Source: Cupriavidus yeoncheonensis
GTDB taxonomy: Bacteria; Pseudomonadota; Gammaproteobacteria; Burkholderiales; Burkholderiaceae
Reading direction: 5' to 3'
Assembly (NCBI RefSeq): GCF_905397275.1
Contig: NZ_CAJPUY010000006.1
Coordinates: 186,001 to 250,000, forward strand
DNA: 64,000 bases
The notes beneath the pieces were generated by a model. The model was not told where the DNA came from and made no database searches. It saw nothing but the letters and a program-made list of their open reading frames with translations. Positions within the stretch are counted from its first letter, which is position 1; the number at the start of each line of letters is the position of its first letter. Shown in pieces: positions 1 to 8,317 of the stretch. The position numbers and the translations under genes are program-made.

Positions 1-1
1 G

Positions 2-55
2 GATCCGGTGCCGCCACCCGTGGATCCGCCTGTCGGCGTGCCGCCGCGGCGCTGA
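2..55 (+). CDS. Possible C-terminal end of a proline-rich protein (partial)
   Basis: One forward frame runs open from the window edge to a TGA at 53-55 and encodes a Pro/Val-rich tail (DPVPPPVDPPVGVPPRR). Such low-complexity tails occur at the ends of exported or envelope proteins. It would be convergent with yifB. The reverse strand here also reads as a Gly/Thr-rich low-complexity peptide, so coding strand and even coding status are uncertain, and no function can be assigned. Confidence 0.3.
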   Translation, partial: DPVPPPVDPPVGVPPRR

Positions 56-71
56 ACGCATCCCGGGGACA

Positions 72-1613
72 TCAGCCGGGAGTGCGCAGGGCACGCCGGT
101 ACTGGATCGCCTCGCCCACGTGCGCGGTGGTGAGGACCTCGGCGCCTTCCAGGTCGGCGATCGTGCGGGCCACCTTGAGCACCCGGAAGTAGGAGCGCGC
201 CGACCATGCCAGCCGGGCCATGGCCCCGCGCAGCAAGGCCTGGGCGGTCGGCTCCAGCGGGCAGTGGTGGTCGATCTCGCGTCCGGCCAGGTCGCTGTTG
301 GGTTTGCCCTGCCGCGCCAGCTGGCGTTCGCGCGCAGCCAGCACGCGTGCGCGCACCATTTCGCTGGGTTCTCCCGCGGGGCCGTCCAGCATCTCGCCCT
401 GGTCCTGGGCCGGTACCTCGATCTGGAGGTCGATCCGGTCGAGCAGCGGCCCCGAAATCTTCGACTGGTAGCGCCGGATCTGGTCCGGCGTGCAGCGGCA
501 CGCGCGCTCCGGATGGCCAAGGTAGCCGCAGGGGCAGGGGTTCATGGCGGCCACGAACTGGAAGCTGGCCGGGAAGTCGGCATGGCTCGCGGCGCGGGCG
601 ATGGTGATGCGGCCCGATTCCAGTGGTTCGCGCAGCACTTCCAATACCTTGCGGTCGAACTCGGGCAACTCGTCCAGGAACAATACGCCGTGGTGTGCCA
701 GCGAGATCTCGCCAGGGCGCGGGTTCCCGCCGCCGCCGACCATGGCCGGCGGCGAGGCGGTGTGGTGAGGCGACCGGCATGGCCGCACGCCCCATCGCGA
801 CGGCTTGAAGCCGCCGGGTGTCAGGCTGAGCACGGCGGCCGATTCCAGCGCCTCGTCGAGCGACATGGGCGGCAGCAGTCCGGGCAGGCGCTGGGCCAGC
901 ATGGACTTGCCGGTGCCGGGCGGCCCCACGAGCAGGGCCGAATGCTGGCCCGCGGCAGCCACTTCCAGCGCCCGCCGCGCCTGCGCCTGGCCGCGTACGT
1001 CGCACAGGTCCGGGCCGGGTTCCGGCACTAGCGCGAGCGTGGCCGGGACGGCGCGGGCAATGCGCTGGTCGAGCGGCGGCGCGAAGTGGCTGCAAACCTC
1101 GCGCAGCGTGGCGGCGCCGTGGACGGTCAGGTCTTCGATCAGTGCCGCCTCGGCGCCGTTGCCGGCCGCCACCAGGAATGCGCGCGGCGTGCCGCCGCAG
1201 GCCCGGTGCACGGCGTTCTCGCGTGCCAGGCGCATGGCCATGGCCAGCGCGCCGCGAACCGGCCGCAGGTCGCCCGACAGCGACAGCTCGGCGGCGAACT
1301 CATACTGATCCAGCTCTGCCGAAGGAATCTGCCCGCTTGCCGCCAGGATGCCCAGTGCGATCGCCAGGTCGAAGCGGCCCGACTCTTTCGGAAGGTCCGC
1401 CGGCGCCAGGTTGACCGTGATCCGGCGGTTGGGGAATTCGAAGCCGCTGTTGAGGATGGCGGCGCGCACGCGCTCGCGGCTTTCGCGCACGCCGGTGTCG
1501 GCCAGTCCGACGATGGTGAAGACGGGCAGGCCATTGGCCAGGTGGGTTTCGACGCGCACGGGCGGCGCTTCGATGCCGGTGAGCGCACGGCTGTGCAGGA
1601 CGGCAAGGCTCAT
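72..1613 (-). CDS. yifB: YifB/ComM-family Mg-chelatase-like AAA+ ATPase
   Basis: A 513-residue protein of the YifB/ComM family. In competent bacteria ComM is a hexameric helicase that promotes branch migration during integration of transformed DNA; elsewhere the role is less clear. It has an N-terminal ChlI-type domain (about residues 20-145), a Walker A motif GPPGTGKS near 230-237, a Walker B-like LFLDELPEF, and a cysteine-rich NPCPCGY segment typical of the family, followed by the C-terminal Mg-chelatase domain. Length is normal (about 500). The ATG at 1613 begins the conserved MSLAVLHSRAL. It lies downstream of ubiK on the same strand, separated by the ubiK terminator, so it probably has its own promoter. 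Confidence 0.93.
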   Translation of the reverse strand: MSLAVLHSRALTGIEAPPVRVETHLANGLPVFTIVGLADTGVRESRERVRAAILNSGFEFPNRRITVNLAPADLPKESGRFDLAIALGILAASGQIPSAELDQYEFAAELSLSGDLRPVRGALAMAMRLARENAVHRACGGTPRAFLVAAGNGAEAALIEDLTVHGAATLREVCSHFAPPLDQRIARAVPATLALVPEPGPDLCDVRGQAQARRALEVAAAGQHSALLVGPPGTGKSMLAQRLPGLLPPMSLDEALESAAVLSLTPGGFKPSRWGVRPCRSPHHTASPPAMVGGGGNPRPGEISLAHHGVLFLDELPEFDRKVLEVLREPLESGRITIARAASHADFPASFQFVAAMNPCPCGYLGHPERACRCTPDQIRRYQSKISGPLLDRIDLQIEVPAQDQGEMLDGPAGEPSEMVRARVLAARERQLARQGKPNSDLAGREIDHHCPLEPTAQALLRGAMARLAWSARSYFRVLKVARTIADLEGAEVLTTAHVGEAIQYRRALRTPG

Positions 1614-1670
1614 GTCTCGAAAGTCGCTGTGACGCGGTTGTGATGGAAGCCGGTTGTGGAAACGTTAACG

Positions 1671-1699
1671 AAAAAGGCCGCCGTGGAACGGCGGCCTTT
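1671..1699 (-). terminator. Rho-independent terminator after ubiK
   Basis: A perfect 10-bp stem (AAAGGCCGCC at 1673-1682 with GGCGGCCTTT at 1690-1699) and a 7-nt loop. Read on the minus strand it is followed by a short T run, matching the end of ubiK transcription. Confidence 0.8.
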
Positions 1700-1729
1700 C
1701 GGCAAAGGGTCGGGCCAGCGGCCTGGGCG

Positions 1730-2008
1730 TCATGCGCCCCCGGTGGTGTCCACTGCGCCGGGGCCGGGCGGAATGCCGGCGCGGCGCTCCAGCTCGGCCA
1801 CGCGTTCTTCCAGTTCTTCCAGGCGCGCGCGCGTGCGTGCCAGCACCTGCGACTGCACATCGAATTCCTCGCGCGTGACCAGATCCAGCCGGGCGAAGCC
1901 CTGGGTCATCATGCTGCGCACGTTTTTTTCGATATCCCTTGCCGGCGAGTTGCGCAGTGCCTCGCTGACCTTGTTCTGCAGGTCGTTGAAGAGATCGGTC
2001 GGTTTCAT
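1730..2008 (-). CDS. ubiK: Ubiquinone biosynthesis accessory factor UbiK (BMFP family)
   Basis: A 92-residue protein of the membrane-fusogenic BMFP/UbiK family, which in E. coli helps assemble the aerobic ubiquinone-biosynthesis complex. The N-terminus (MKPTDLFNDLQNKVSEAL) forms an amphipathic helix, the middle repeats the RSMMTQGFARLDLVTREEFDVQ pattern in shorter pieces, and the C-terminal half is a coiled coil rich in Arg/Glu/Leu. The start at 2008 is chosen because GGAGAAACC lies just upstream and the family begins there; an upstream in-frame ATG at 2077 would add 23 non-conserved residues. Its 5' region contains the NtrC-type palindrome that probably serves the divergent porin operon. Confidence 0.88.
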   Translation of the reverse strand: MKPTDLFNDLQNKVSEALRNSPARDIEKNVRSMMTQGFARLDLVTREEFDVQSQVLARTRARLEELEERVAELERRAGIPPGPGAVDTTGGA

Positions 2009-2021
2009 GGTTTCTCCTTCG

Positions 2022-2038
2022 TGCACCTTGGTGGTGCC
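2022..2038. promoter_or_regulatory. Candidate NtrC enhancer site
   Basis: The sequence TGCACC-N5-GGTGCC matches the NtrC palindrome TGCACC-N5-GGTGCA with one mismatch. It lies about 260 bp upstream of the sigma-54 promoter of the porin-glnK-amtB operon, a workable enhancer distance, and inside the ubiK 5' region. The assignment is inferred from sequence only. Confidence 0.6.
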
Positions 2039-2297
2039 AATGCTGGGAATGACCTGCCGTATGCCTCGCTTTCGCACAGGAATTGGGCGCCCTTATTGCG
2101 GGCGGCCCGTCCGCTGGCGTGTCGGCCGGTCATCTTCAGGCTTCGATTATCGCCCTTCAGGCACGTGGGTGAAAGGACTGGCGCGCGGCCGTTCACACCT
2201 TTTGACGCGATCTGGCTTTGCTGCAAGGCAGATTCAAGCCGGGTTTTGATCACCCTTCGTCCTGCGGGCATTCCCGGATGTCCGATTCCCGGATAGC

Positions 2298-2313
2298 TGG
2301 CACGGCAGTTGCA
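2298..2313 (+). promoter_or_regulatory. Sigma-54 (RpoN) promoter of porin-glnK-amtB
   Basis: TGGCACG-gcag-TTGCA matches the -24/-12 consensus TGGCACG-N4-TTGCW without a mismatch, with correct spacing between the GG and GC pairs. It lies 75 bp before the porin ATG. Together with the upstream NtrC-like palindrome it indicates induction under nitrogen limitation. The remainder of the 2009-2387 gap shows no other gene. Confidence 0.85.
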
Positions 2314-2387
2314 GTAGTGAGTTCGCCTGCATCACCGAAACCGAAAAAACCGAAACCCGAGCCAAAAAGGAAAAGGAGAAGGAATCC

Positions 2388-3185
2388 ATGAAGAAGTTGG
2401 CCCTTGCAGTCAGCGCGGTCGTTCTCTGTAGTTCCGCTGCCACCGCATTCGCCCAGAGCGCCGCGGATGCGGCAGCGCCAGCCCCGGCTGCCGCTGCCGC
2501 CGAGCCCGCGTCGCCGCATACGTTCACGGCGAACGTCGCGCTGGTGTCGGACTACCGCTATCGCGGCCTCAGCCAGACCAACCGCCGTCCGGCCATCCAG
2601 GGCGGCTTCGACTACGCGCACGAGAGCGGCTTCTACATCGGCAACTGGAACTCCAGCATCAGCTGGATCTCGGACGCCGACAAGTCGGTGTCGGCACCGA
2701 TCGAGATGGACTTCTACGGCGGCTTCAAGAACACCTTCAAGGCCAGCGACCTGGAGTTCAACTATGACGTCGGCGTGCTGCAGTACTTCTATCCGGGCGG
2801 CTACAGCCAGCCGCGTCCTTACACCACCGAGCTCTACGCCGGCATCGGCTACGGTCCGGTATTCCTGAAGTACTCCCAGGCGCTCACCAACCTGTTCGGC
2901 ATCGCCAACAGCCAGTACAGCAGCTACATCGACCTGAGCTTCAATTACCCGCTGAATGTGTGGGACCTGACGCTGAATGCGCATGTCGGCTACCAGAACG
3001 TCCAGCACATCAGCGCGGCTTCCTACCTGGACTGGAAGCTCGGCCTGACCAAGGACCTGGGCAAGGGCTTCGCCGTGGCGGTGGCCTATATCGGCACCAA
3101 CGCGAAGGACTCGTTCTACACCAACAGCTATAACCACAACGTCGGCAACAACACGGGGTGGGTGTCCCTTTCCAAGACTTTCTAA
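2388..3185 (+). CDS. TorF-family putative outer-membrane porin
   Basis: A 265-residue exported beta-barrel protein of the TorF/TIGR02001 putative porin family. It starts with a clear signal peptide (MKKLALAVSAVVLCSSAATAFA), then an Ala/Pro-rich spacer, then alternating amphipathic strands rich in Tyr, Gly and Asn (VALVSDYRYRGLSQTNRRPA, DFYGGFKNTF), ending with the aromatic terminal residue (KTF) typical of outer-membrane barrels. A good GGAG site precedes the ATG. It is the first gene behind a sigma-54 promoter and is followed by glnK and amtB, so it may carry a nitrogen compound across the outer membrane; that substrate is an inference. Confidence 0.85.
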   Translation: MKKLALAVSAVVLCSSAATAFAQSAADAAAPAPAAAAAEPASPHTFTANVALVSDYRYRGLSQTNRRPAIQGGFDYAHESGFYIGNWNSSISWISDADKSVSAPIEMDFYGGFKNTFKASDLEFNYDVGVLQYFYPGGYSQPRPYTTELYAGIGYGPVFLKYSQALTNLFGIANSQYSSYIDLSFNYPLNVWDLTLNAHVGYQNVQHISAASYLDWKLGLTKDLGKGFAVAVAYIGTNAKDSFYTNSYNHNVGNNTGWVSLSKTF

Positions 3186-3575
<390 letters not shown>

Positions 3576-3601
3576 CAGCACAACGACTAGAGGTTAAGCA
3601 A

Positions 3602-5134
3602 ATGAAAACCTGGTTCAAACGAATCCTGACGGCGGGCGCGATGGCGCTGGCCATCGGCACGGCCGGTGCAGGCCTGTCCACCCATGCTGTCGCGCAGGAC
3701 AAGCCGGCGGCCGAGGCGTCCGCGCCGGCCGCATCCGCTGCTCCCGCGGCGGCACCTGCAGCCGCCCCAGCCGCCGCTGCTGCCGCTGCGCCGGCCGAAG
3801 CGGCTGCCGCGCCGGCTGCGCCCGTGCCCAACAAGGGCGACACCGCCTGGCTGCTGGTCAGCACGGCCTTTGTGATCCTGATGACGCTGCCGGGTCTGGC
3901 ACTGTTCTATGGCGGCCTGGTGCGCTCCAAGAACATGCTGTCGGTGCTCATGCAATGCCTGGTGATCTTCTCGGTGGTTGCGCTGCTGTGGGCCGTCTAT
4001 GGCTACAGCTTCGCCTTTACCGAGGGCAACGCGTTCTTCGGCGGCACCGACCGTCTGTTCATGAAGGGGCTCACGGTTGACGCCGTGGCGGCCACCTTCA
4101 GCAAGGGCGTGGTCGTGCCGGAACTGGGCTACTTCGCCTTCCAGTGCGCCTTTGCCTGCATCACCTGCAGCCTGATCATCGGCGCCTTTGCCGAGCGCGC
4201 CAAGTTCTCGGCCGTGCTGGTGTTCGTGGTGCTGTGGTTCACCTTCGCCTACATCCCGATGGCTCACATGGTCTGGTTCTGGCCGGGTCCGGATGCCTAC
4301 GCCGATGCCGCCGCGGGTACGGCCGCAACGGCGAAGTCCGGCTGGCTGTTCCAGAAAGGCGCGCTCGACTTCGCCGGCGGTACCGTGGTGCACATCAACG
4401 CCGCCATGGCCGGCCTGGTGGGTGCCTTCTTGTTCGGCAAGCGCATCGGCTTCGGCCGCGAGGCGATCCGTCCGCACAGCCTGACCTTCACCATGGTTGG
4501 TGCTTCGCTGCTGTGGTTCGGCTGGTTCGGCTTCAACGCCGGTTCCGCGCTGGAAGCCAACGGCTCGGCCGCGCTGGCCTTCGTCAACACGCTGCTGGCC
4601 ACCTGCGCCGCCGTGCTGGCATGGACCTTCGGCGAATGGATCGGCAAGGGCAAGCCGTCGATGCTGGGCGGTGCCTCGGGTGCGGTGGCGGGCCTGGTGG
4701 CCATCACCCCGGCTGCCGGCTTCGTCGGCCCGATGGGCTCGATCGCGATCGGCCTGCTGGCCGGCCTGCTGTGCCTGTGGGGCGTGACCGGCCTGAAGCG
4801 CATGCTGGGCATGGACGACTCGCTCGACGTGTTCGGCGTGCACGGCGTTGGCGGCATCCTGGGTGCGCTGCTGACCGGCGTATTCGCCGCGCCGAGCCTC
4901 GGCGGCACCGGCATCTACGACTACGTAGCGAACAAGGTGGCGGACGACTACTCGATCGCCGGCCAGGTCTGGATTCAGTTCCAGGGTGTGCTGACCACCA
5001 TCGTGTGGTCCGGCGTGGTGGCCTTCGTGGCCTACAAGCTGGTGGACATGCTGATCGGCCTGCGGGTGCCGGAAGAAGAAGAGCGCGAGGGCCTGGATAT
5101 TACCTCGCACGGTGAAACCGCTTATGAGGTCTGA
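3602..5134 (+). CDS. amtB: Ammonium transporter AmtB
   Basis: A 510-residue Amt/MEP/Rh-family ammonium channel of the inner membrane. A cleavable signal peptide (about 1-30) is followed by an unusually long Ala/Pro-rich stretch (about 31-72) and then the conserved 11-helix channel beginning DTAWLLVSTAFVILMTLPG. The pore twin histidines are present (VVHINAAMAG and FGVHGVGG), as is the FACIT segment of the Phe gate. The C-terminal cytosolic tail is the site where GlnK docks. The start at 3602 follows a GAGG site; reading further upstream in frame would run through glnK. It is last in the operon and ends before a strong terminator. Confidence 0.96.
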   Translation: MKTWFKRILTAGAMALAIGTAGAGLSTHAVAQDKPAAEASAPAASAAPAAAPAAAPAAAAAAAPAEAAAAPAAPVPNKGDTAWLLVSTAFVILMTLPGLALFYGGLVRSKNMLSVLMQCLVIFSVVALLWAVYGYSFAFTEGNAFFGGTDRLFMKGLTVDAVAATFSKGVVVPELGYFAFQCAFACITCSLIIGAFAERAKFSAVLVFVVLWFTFAYIPMAHMVWFWPGPDAYADAAAGTAATAKSGWLFQKGALDFAGGTVVHINAAMAGLVGAFLFGKRIGFGREAIRPHSLTFTMVGASLLWFGWFGFNAGSALEANGSAALAFVNTLLATCAAVLAWTFGEWIGKGKPSMLGGASGAVAGLVAITPAAGFVGPMGSIAIGLLAGLLCLWGVTGLKRMLGMDDSLDVFGVHGVGGILGALLTGVFAAPSLGGTGIYDYVANKVADDYSIAGQVWIQFQGVLTTIVWSGVVAFVAYKLVDMLIGLRVPEEEEREGLDITSHGETAYEV

Positions 5135-5188
5135 TCGTAAAGGTGTTGTGCTGGAGAGCTGATTTGGGAATCGACTCTCAGGAGTTTT

Positions 5189-5213
5189 GCCCGGCCGCGT
5201 GCCGGGCTTTTTT
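5189..5213 (+). terminator. Rho-independent terminator of amtB, interrupted at its U-tract by an IS
   Basis: Stem GCCCGGC (5189-5195) with GCCGGGC (5201-5207) and loop CGCGT, followed by TTTTTT. The IS256-family element is inserted at the end of this T run. The target duplication leaves the T tract intact on the amtB side, so termination should persist. Confidence 0.85.
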
Positions 5214-5215
5214 CT
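5207..5215. repeat. Target-site duplication, left copy (9 bp)
   Basis: CTTTTTTCT lies directly outside the left IS end and is repeated exactly at 6647-6655 outside the right end. The length of 8-9 bp is characteristic of IS256-family transposition. Confidence 0.9.
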
Positions 5216-6646
5216 GAGATAAAGTCAATTGTGGTGTACGGGGGGTGATCGTGGCCGGTCGTCAGGCGGCGAGTTTCTGCTGAACCGGCAGATTGTCATG
5301 CGCCGGAGTTCCGTCCTTGAAGGGAACACCCTTCAAGAGCAGTTCGATGTGTTCGGCGCCATTGATGCGGCGCCATGTTTTCTCGGCTTCCTCGATCAGC
5401 TTGAAGGCCAGGCCAAGGAAGGTTGCTCGTGACACACAATTGCGCGTGCGCGTCGTGCGGTGACGCACGGTCGCGAAGGTCGACTCAATCGCGTTCGTCG
5501 TGCGGATGTGCTGCCAGTGCTCGGCCGGGAAGTCGTAGAACGTCAGCAGGCTGTCTCGATCTTTGGTGAGTACGCCGGTGGCCTTGGGGTACTTGGCGCC
5601 GTAGATCGTCACAAAGCGATCGAAGGCGGCATAGGCATCTGCCCTGGTGGCTGCCATCCAAATCGCCTGCAGATCTGCCTTGGCGCGGCCATGCTGGGAT
5701 TTTGGCAAGGCGTTCAGGACATTGCCCATTTTGTGGAACCAGCAACGCTGGGTACGCGTGGCCGGGAACACCTCCTCCAGGGCAGCCCAGAATCCCATGG
5801 CGCCATCGCCGACCGCCGCCAGCGGGCCAGCCTGCAGACCGCGGGATTTCAGGTCCAGTAGTACTTCTGCCCACGATGCCTTCGATTCCCGATAGCCGTC
5901 ACCGATCGCCACGCGCTCCTTCCTGCCGTCGGGCGTGACACCGATGATCACCAGCAGGCATTGCCCGTCCGAGCCCTCGCTGCGCAGACCCGTGTGGATG
6001 CCGTCCACCCACCAATACACATAGCGCGCCGCCGACAGATCGCGCTGATTCCAGCTCGCGTGCTCGTCTGCCCACTGCGCCTTCAATCGGCTCACCACGT
6101 TGGCCGATAGCCCTTTGGCATCCTCGCCCAGCAGCACCGACAGCGCCTCGCTCATGTCGCCTGTCGAGACTCCCTTCAGGTACAGCCAGGGCAGCGCCGC
6201 ACTCACCCGCGGCGACTTCCTCACATACGGCGGCACGATCGCCGAGTTGAACTTCACGCCGGAACCGGACCGGTCGCGCACCTTGGGCACCTTCACGGCA
6301 ATCGGTCCAGCGCCCGTCAGCACCTCGCGCTCCGGGAGGTAGCCATTGCGAACCACGGCGCGCTGCCCGCTCAACGTCTTGACGTTACTGAACTGCTCAA
6401 GCAGCTCTGCCAGCTCCACTTCAATCGCCTCCTGGATGACCCGCCGGGCCCCGCGCCTGATCAGCTCCTCAAGCCCAAGCCCGATTTCCGATAGACCGAC
6501 TGCTTCTTTCCCTTTATCCTTGCTCATGGTGGACCTTTCTTGTGCTGGTTTCCGATCTCGACAATCAGATTCTCAGCGGAAAGCTCCACCGCCCTCTACT
6601 CCGCGCCTCAAATTCCCCGTCCGTACACCAGTTTCGACTTTAGCTC
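5216..6646 (-). mobile_element. IS256-family insertion sequence, complete
   Basis: A 1431-bp element with imperfect terminal inverted repeats: the left end begins GAGATAAAGTC and shares GGTGTACGG further in; the right end read inward begins GAGCTAAAGTC and also contains GGTGTACGG. It carries a single transposase gene covering nearly its whole length, with no passenger gene, and is flanked by an identical 9-bp duplication. Intact ends, gene and duplication suggest a fairly recent insertion and possible activity. Confidence 0.92.
5262..6527 (-). CDS. IS256-family (Mutator-type) transposase
   Basis: A full-length 421-residue DDE transposase. Catalytic residues fit D175 (WWVDGIHTG), D241 (AVGDGAMGF) and E348 (TTNAIESTFATVR), with the family CxxH motif CWFHKMGNVLNALPK between the second Asp and the Glu. 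The C-terminal RRINGAEHIELLLKGVPFKDG is typical of the Mutator-type group. No frameshift or early stop is present, so the protein could be active. It is transcribed opposite to amtB and gshA. Confidence 0.95.
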   Translation of the reverse strand: MSKDKGKEAVGLSEIGLGLEELIRRGARRVIQEAIEVELAELLEQFSNVKTLSGQRAVVRNGYLPEREVLTGAGPIAVKVPKVRDRSGSGVKFNSAIVPPYVRKSPRVSAALPWLYLKGVSTGDMSEALSVLLGEDAKGLSANVVSRLKAQWADEHASWNQRDLSAARYVYWWVDGIHTGLRSEGSDGQCLLVIIGVTPDGRKERVAIGDGYRESKASWAEVLLDLKSRGLQAGPLAAVGDGAMGFWAALEEVFPATRTQRCWFHKMGNVLNALPKSQHGRAKADLQAIWMAATRADAYAAFDRFVTIYGAKYPKATGVLTKDRDSLLTFYDFPAEHWQHIRTTNAIESTFATVRHRTTRTRNCVSRATFLGLAFKLIEEAEKTWRRINGAEHIELLLKGVPFKDGTPAHDNLPVQQKLAA

Positions 6647-6655
6647 CTTTTTTCT
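6647..6655. repeat. Target-site duplication, right copy (9 bp)
   Basis: CTTTTTTCT, identical to 5207-5215. Removing the element and one copy restores a continuous amtB terminator followed by GTTGCGCC. Confidence 0.9.
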
Positions 6656-6746
6656 GTTGCGCCGCCAGCCCAGGCCTGGTGCGGCAAGCGGCTGCTGTTC
6701 GCCGAGTGCTTAAATCCGATCTTAAAAAGCTTCAATTGTGTTTAGG

Positions 6747-6853
6747 GGGGAGCGCCCTTACATTGCCATTGAGGCAGTTTCCTCCACCTGCAGAACGCTC
6801 CCCGTATCTGTCAGGCCATTTGAAGGCGCGGCAATGCCGCGCTTCTTTTTTTG
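6747..6853 (+). ncRNA. Candidate small RNA or terminated gshA leader
   Basis: The 350-bp gap between the IS and gshA contains no convincing gene but is structured. GGGGAGCG (6747-6754) can pair with CGCTCCCC (6796-6803), enclosing a smaller GCC-ATTGA-GGC hairpin. A GC-rich stem (GCGCGGC 6826-6832 with GCCGCGC 6836-6842) followed by TTCTTTTTTT then forms an intrinsic terminator 150 bp before gshA. This could be an independent small RNA or an attenuator. I do not recognise a known family and no clear promoter can be named. Confidence 0.4.
6822..6853 (+). terminator. Rho-independent terminator upstream of gshA
   Basis: GAAG plus GCGCGGC pairs across an AAT loop with GCCGCGC plus CTTC (one bulged G), followed by a seven-T run. 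It terminates forward transcription before gshA. Confidence 0.75.
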
Positions 6854-7006
6854 TGCTGCCGCCGGGGTTTACATCGGCGGGGACGTCCCCATATCCACAT
6901 CCCTTATGCTGCGCCGGGCATATCCTTATAAAGGGCGTGCCAGCAGCCAATTGGCCGTTCCTCTACAATCTGGGCGAACGATTAAGACGACCAATAGATC
7001 AACAGG

Positions 7007-8308
7007 ATGGATATGGTCCCGCATCTCATCACCGCGCTGAACGGTCCGCTGCTCGAACTGGAGAAGAAAATCCTGGACGCCACGCCGTCCATCGAGCGCT
7101 GGTTCAGGCTGGAATGGCAGGAACATACGCCTCCGTTCTATTGCTCGGTGGACCTGCGCAATGCCGGTTTCAAGCTGGCGCCGGTCGACACCAACCTGTT
7201 CCCGGGCGGCTTCAACAACCTGGCACCCGAAATGCTGCCGCTGGCGGTCCAGGCAGCCATGGCCGCGATCGAGAAGATCTGCCCGGATGCCAAGAACCTG
7301 CTGCTGATTCCCGAGCGTCATACCCGCAACATGTTCTACCTGCAGAATGTGGCGCGGTTGTCGCTGATCATGCGCCAGGCGGGGCTGAATGTGCGCCTTG
7401 GGTCGTTGTCCGAAGAAATCACCGAGCCGACGCCGATCGAGCTGCCCGACGGGCAGACCCTGGTGGTCGAGCCGCTGGCGCGGCTGGGCACCAAGGACCG
7501 CCGGCTCGGGCTGAAGGATTTCGATCCCTGCTCGATCCTGCTGAACAACGACCTCTCGGCGGGCATTCCGCCGATCCTCGAGAACATCAACGAACAGTAC
7601 CTGCTGCCGCCGCTGCATGCGGGCTGGTCGACGCGCCGCAAGACCAGCCACTTCGCCGCCTATGACGAGGTGGCGAAGAAGTTCGCCAAGCTGATCGATA
7701 TCGACCCGTGGATGGTCAACCCGTACTTCGCGCGCTGTTCGGGCGTGAACTTCCACGAGCGCATCGGCGAGGAAGAGCTGGCTGACTCGGTGGAGGCCGT
7801 GCTCAAGAAGGTGGCCAAGAAGTATCGCGAATACGGCATCAAGGAAACGCCATACGTGGTGGTCAAGGCCGATGCGGGCACCTACGGCATGGGCATCATG
7901 ACCGTGCGCGACCCGTCCGAGGTCAAGGGCCTGAACCGCAAGGAACGCAACAAGATGAGCGTCGTGAAGGAAGGCCTTGAGGTCAGCGACGTCATCATCC
8001 AGGAAGGCGTGCATACCTTCGAGAAGGTCAACGAGGCGGTCGCCGAGCCGGTGGTCTACATGATCGACCGCTACGTGGTCGGCGGCTTCTACCGCGTGCA
8101 CACCGGCCGTGGCAACGACGAGAACCTGAACGCCCCGGGCATGCATTTCGTGCCGCTGGCGTTCGCGCCCAATGGCATTCCGGACAGCCACGCCAAGCCG
8201 GGCGCGGCGGTACCGAACCGCTTCTACATGTACGGCGTGGTGGCGCGGCTGGCACTGCTGGCGGCCTCGCTCGAACTCGAAAAGACCGACCCGAACCCGA
8301 TTCTCTGA
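7007..8308 (+). CDS. gshA: Glutamate-cysteine ligase
   Basis: A 433-residue protein of the proteobacterial GshA type first described in acidithiobacilli (TIGR02049), unrelated in sequence to E. coli GshA. It catalyses ATP-dependent ligation of L-glutamate and L-cysteine, the first step of glutathione synthesis, in the cytoplasm. Conserved stretches include VDTNLFPGGFNNL, the ATP-grasp-like VKADAGTYGMGIMTVRDPSE and VYMIDRYVVGGFYRVHT. The ATG at 7007 is followed by a second in-frame ATG two codons later, so the start may be 6 bp downstream. gshB begins 9 bp after the stop, indicating an operon. Confidence 0.95.
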   Translation: MDMVPHLITALNGPLLELEKKILDATPSIERWFRLEWQEHTPPFYCSVDLRNAGFKLAPVDTNLFPGGFNNLAPEMLPLAVQAAMAAIEKICPDAKNLLLIPERHTRNMFYLQNVARLSLIMRQAGLNVRLGSLSEEITEPTPIELPDGQTLVVEPLARLGTKDRRLGLKDFDPCSILLNNDLSAGIPPILENINEQYLLPPLHAGWSTRRKTSHFAAYDEVAKKFAKLIDIDPWMVNPYFARCSGVNFHERIGEEELADSVEAVLKKVAKKYREYGIKETPYVVVKADAGTYGMGIMTVRDPSEVKGLNRKERNKMSVVKEGLEVSDVIIQEGVHTFEKVNEAVAEPVVYMIDRYVVGGFYRVHTGRGNDENLNAPGMHFVPLAFAPNGIPDSHAKPGAAVPNRFYMYGVVARLALLAASLELEKTDPNPIL

Positions 8309-8317
8309 CGAGCCACC

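Noticed and set aside
1..28. Two GGATCC sites at the window edge as a cloning junction
   Set aside because: They fall in low-complexity Pro/Gly codons and continue smoothly into chromosomal sequence; nothing indicates vector.
120..1031. Long forward open frame opposite yifB
   Set aside because: It is a shadow of the conserved reverse gene; its translation is Arg/Gly-rich with no recognisable domain.
6656..6853. 6S RNA (ssrS) in the gap before gshA
   Set aside because: I see a terminator and pairings but not the long double helix with a central bubble or the conserved sequences of 6S RNA, so I kept it as an unassigned candidate.
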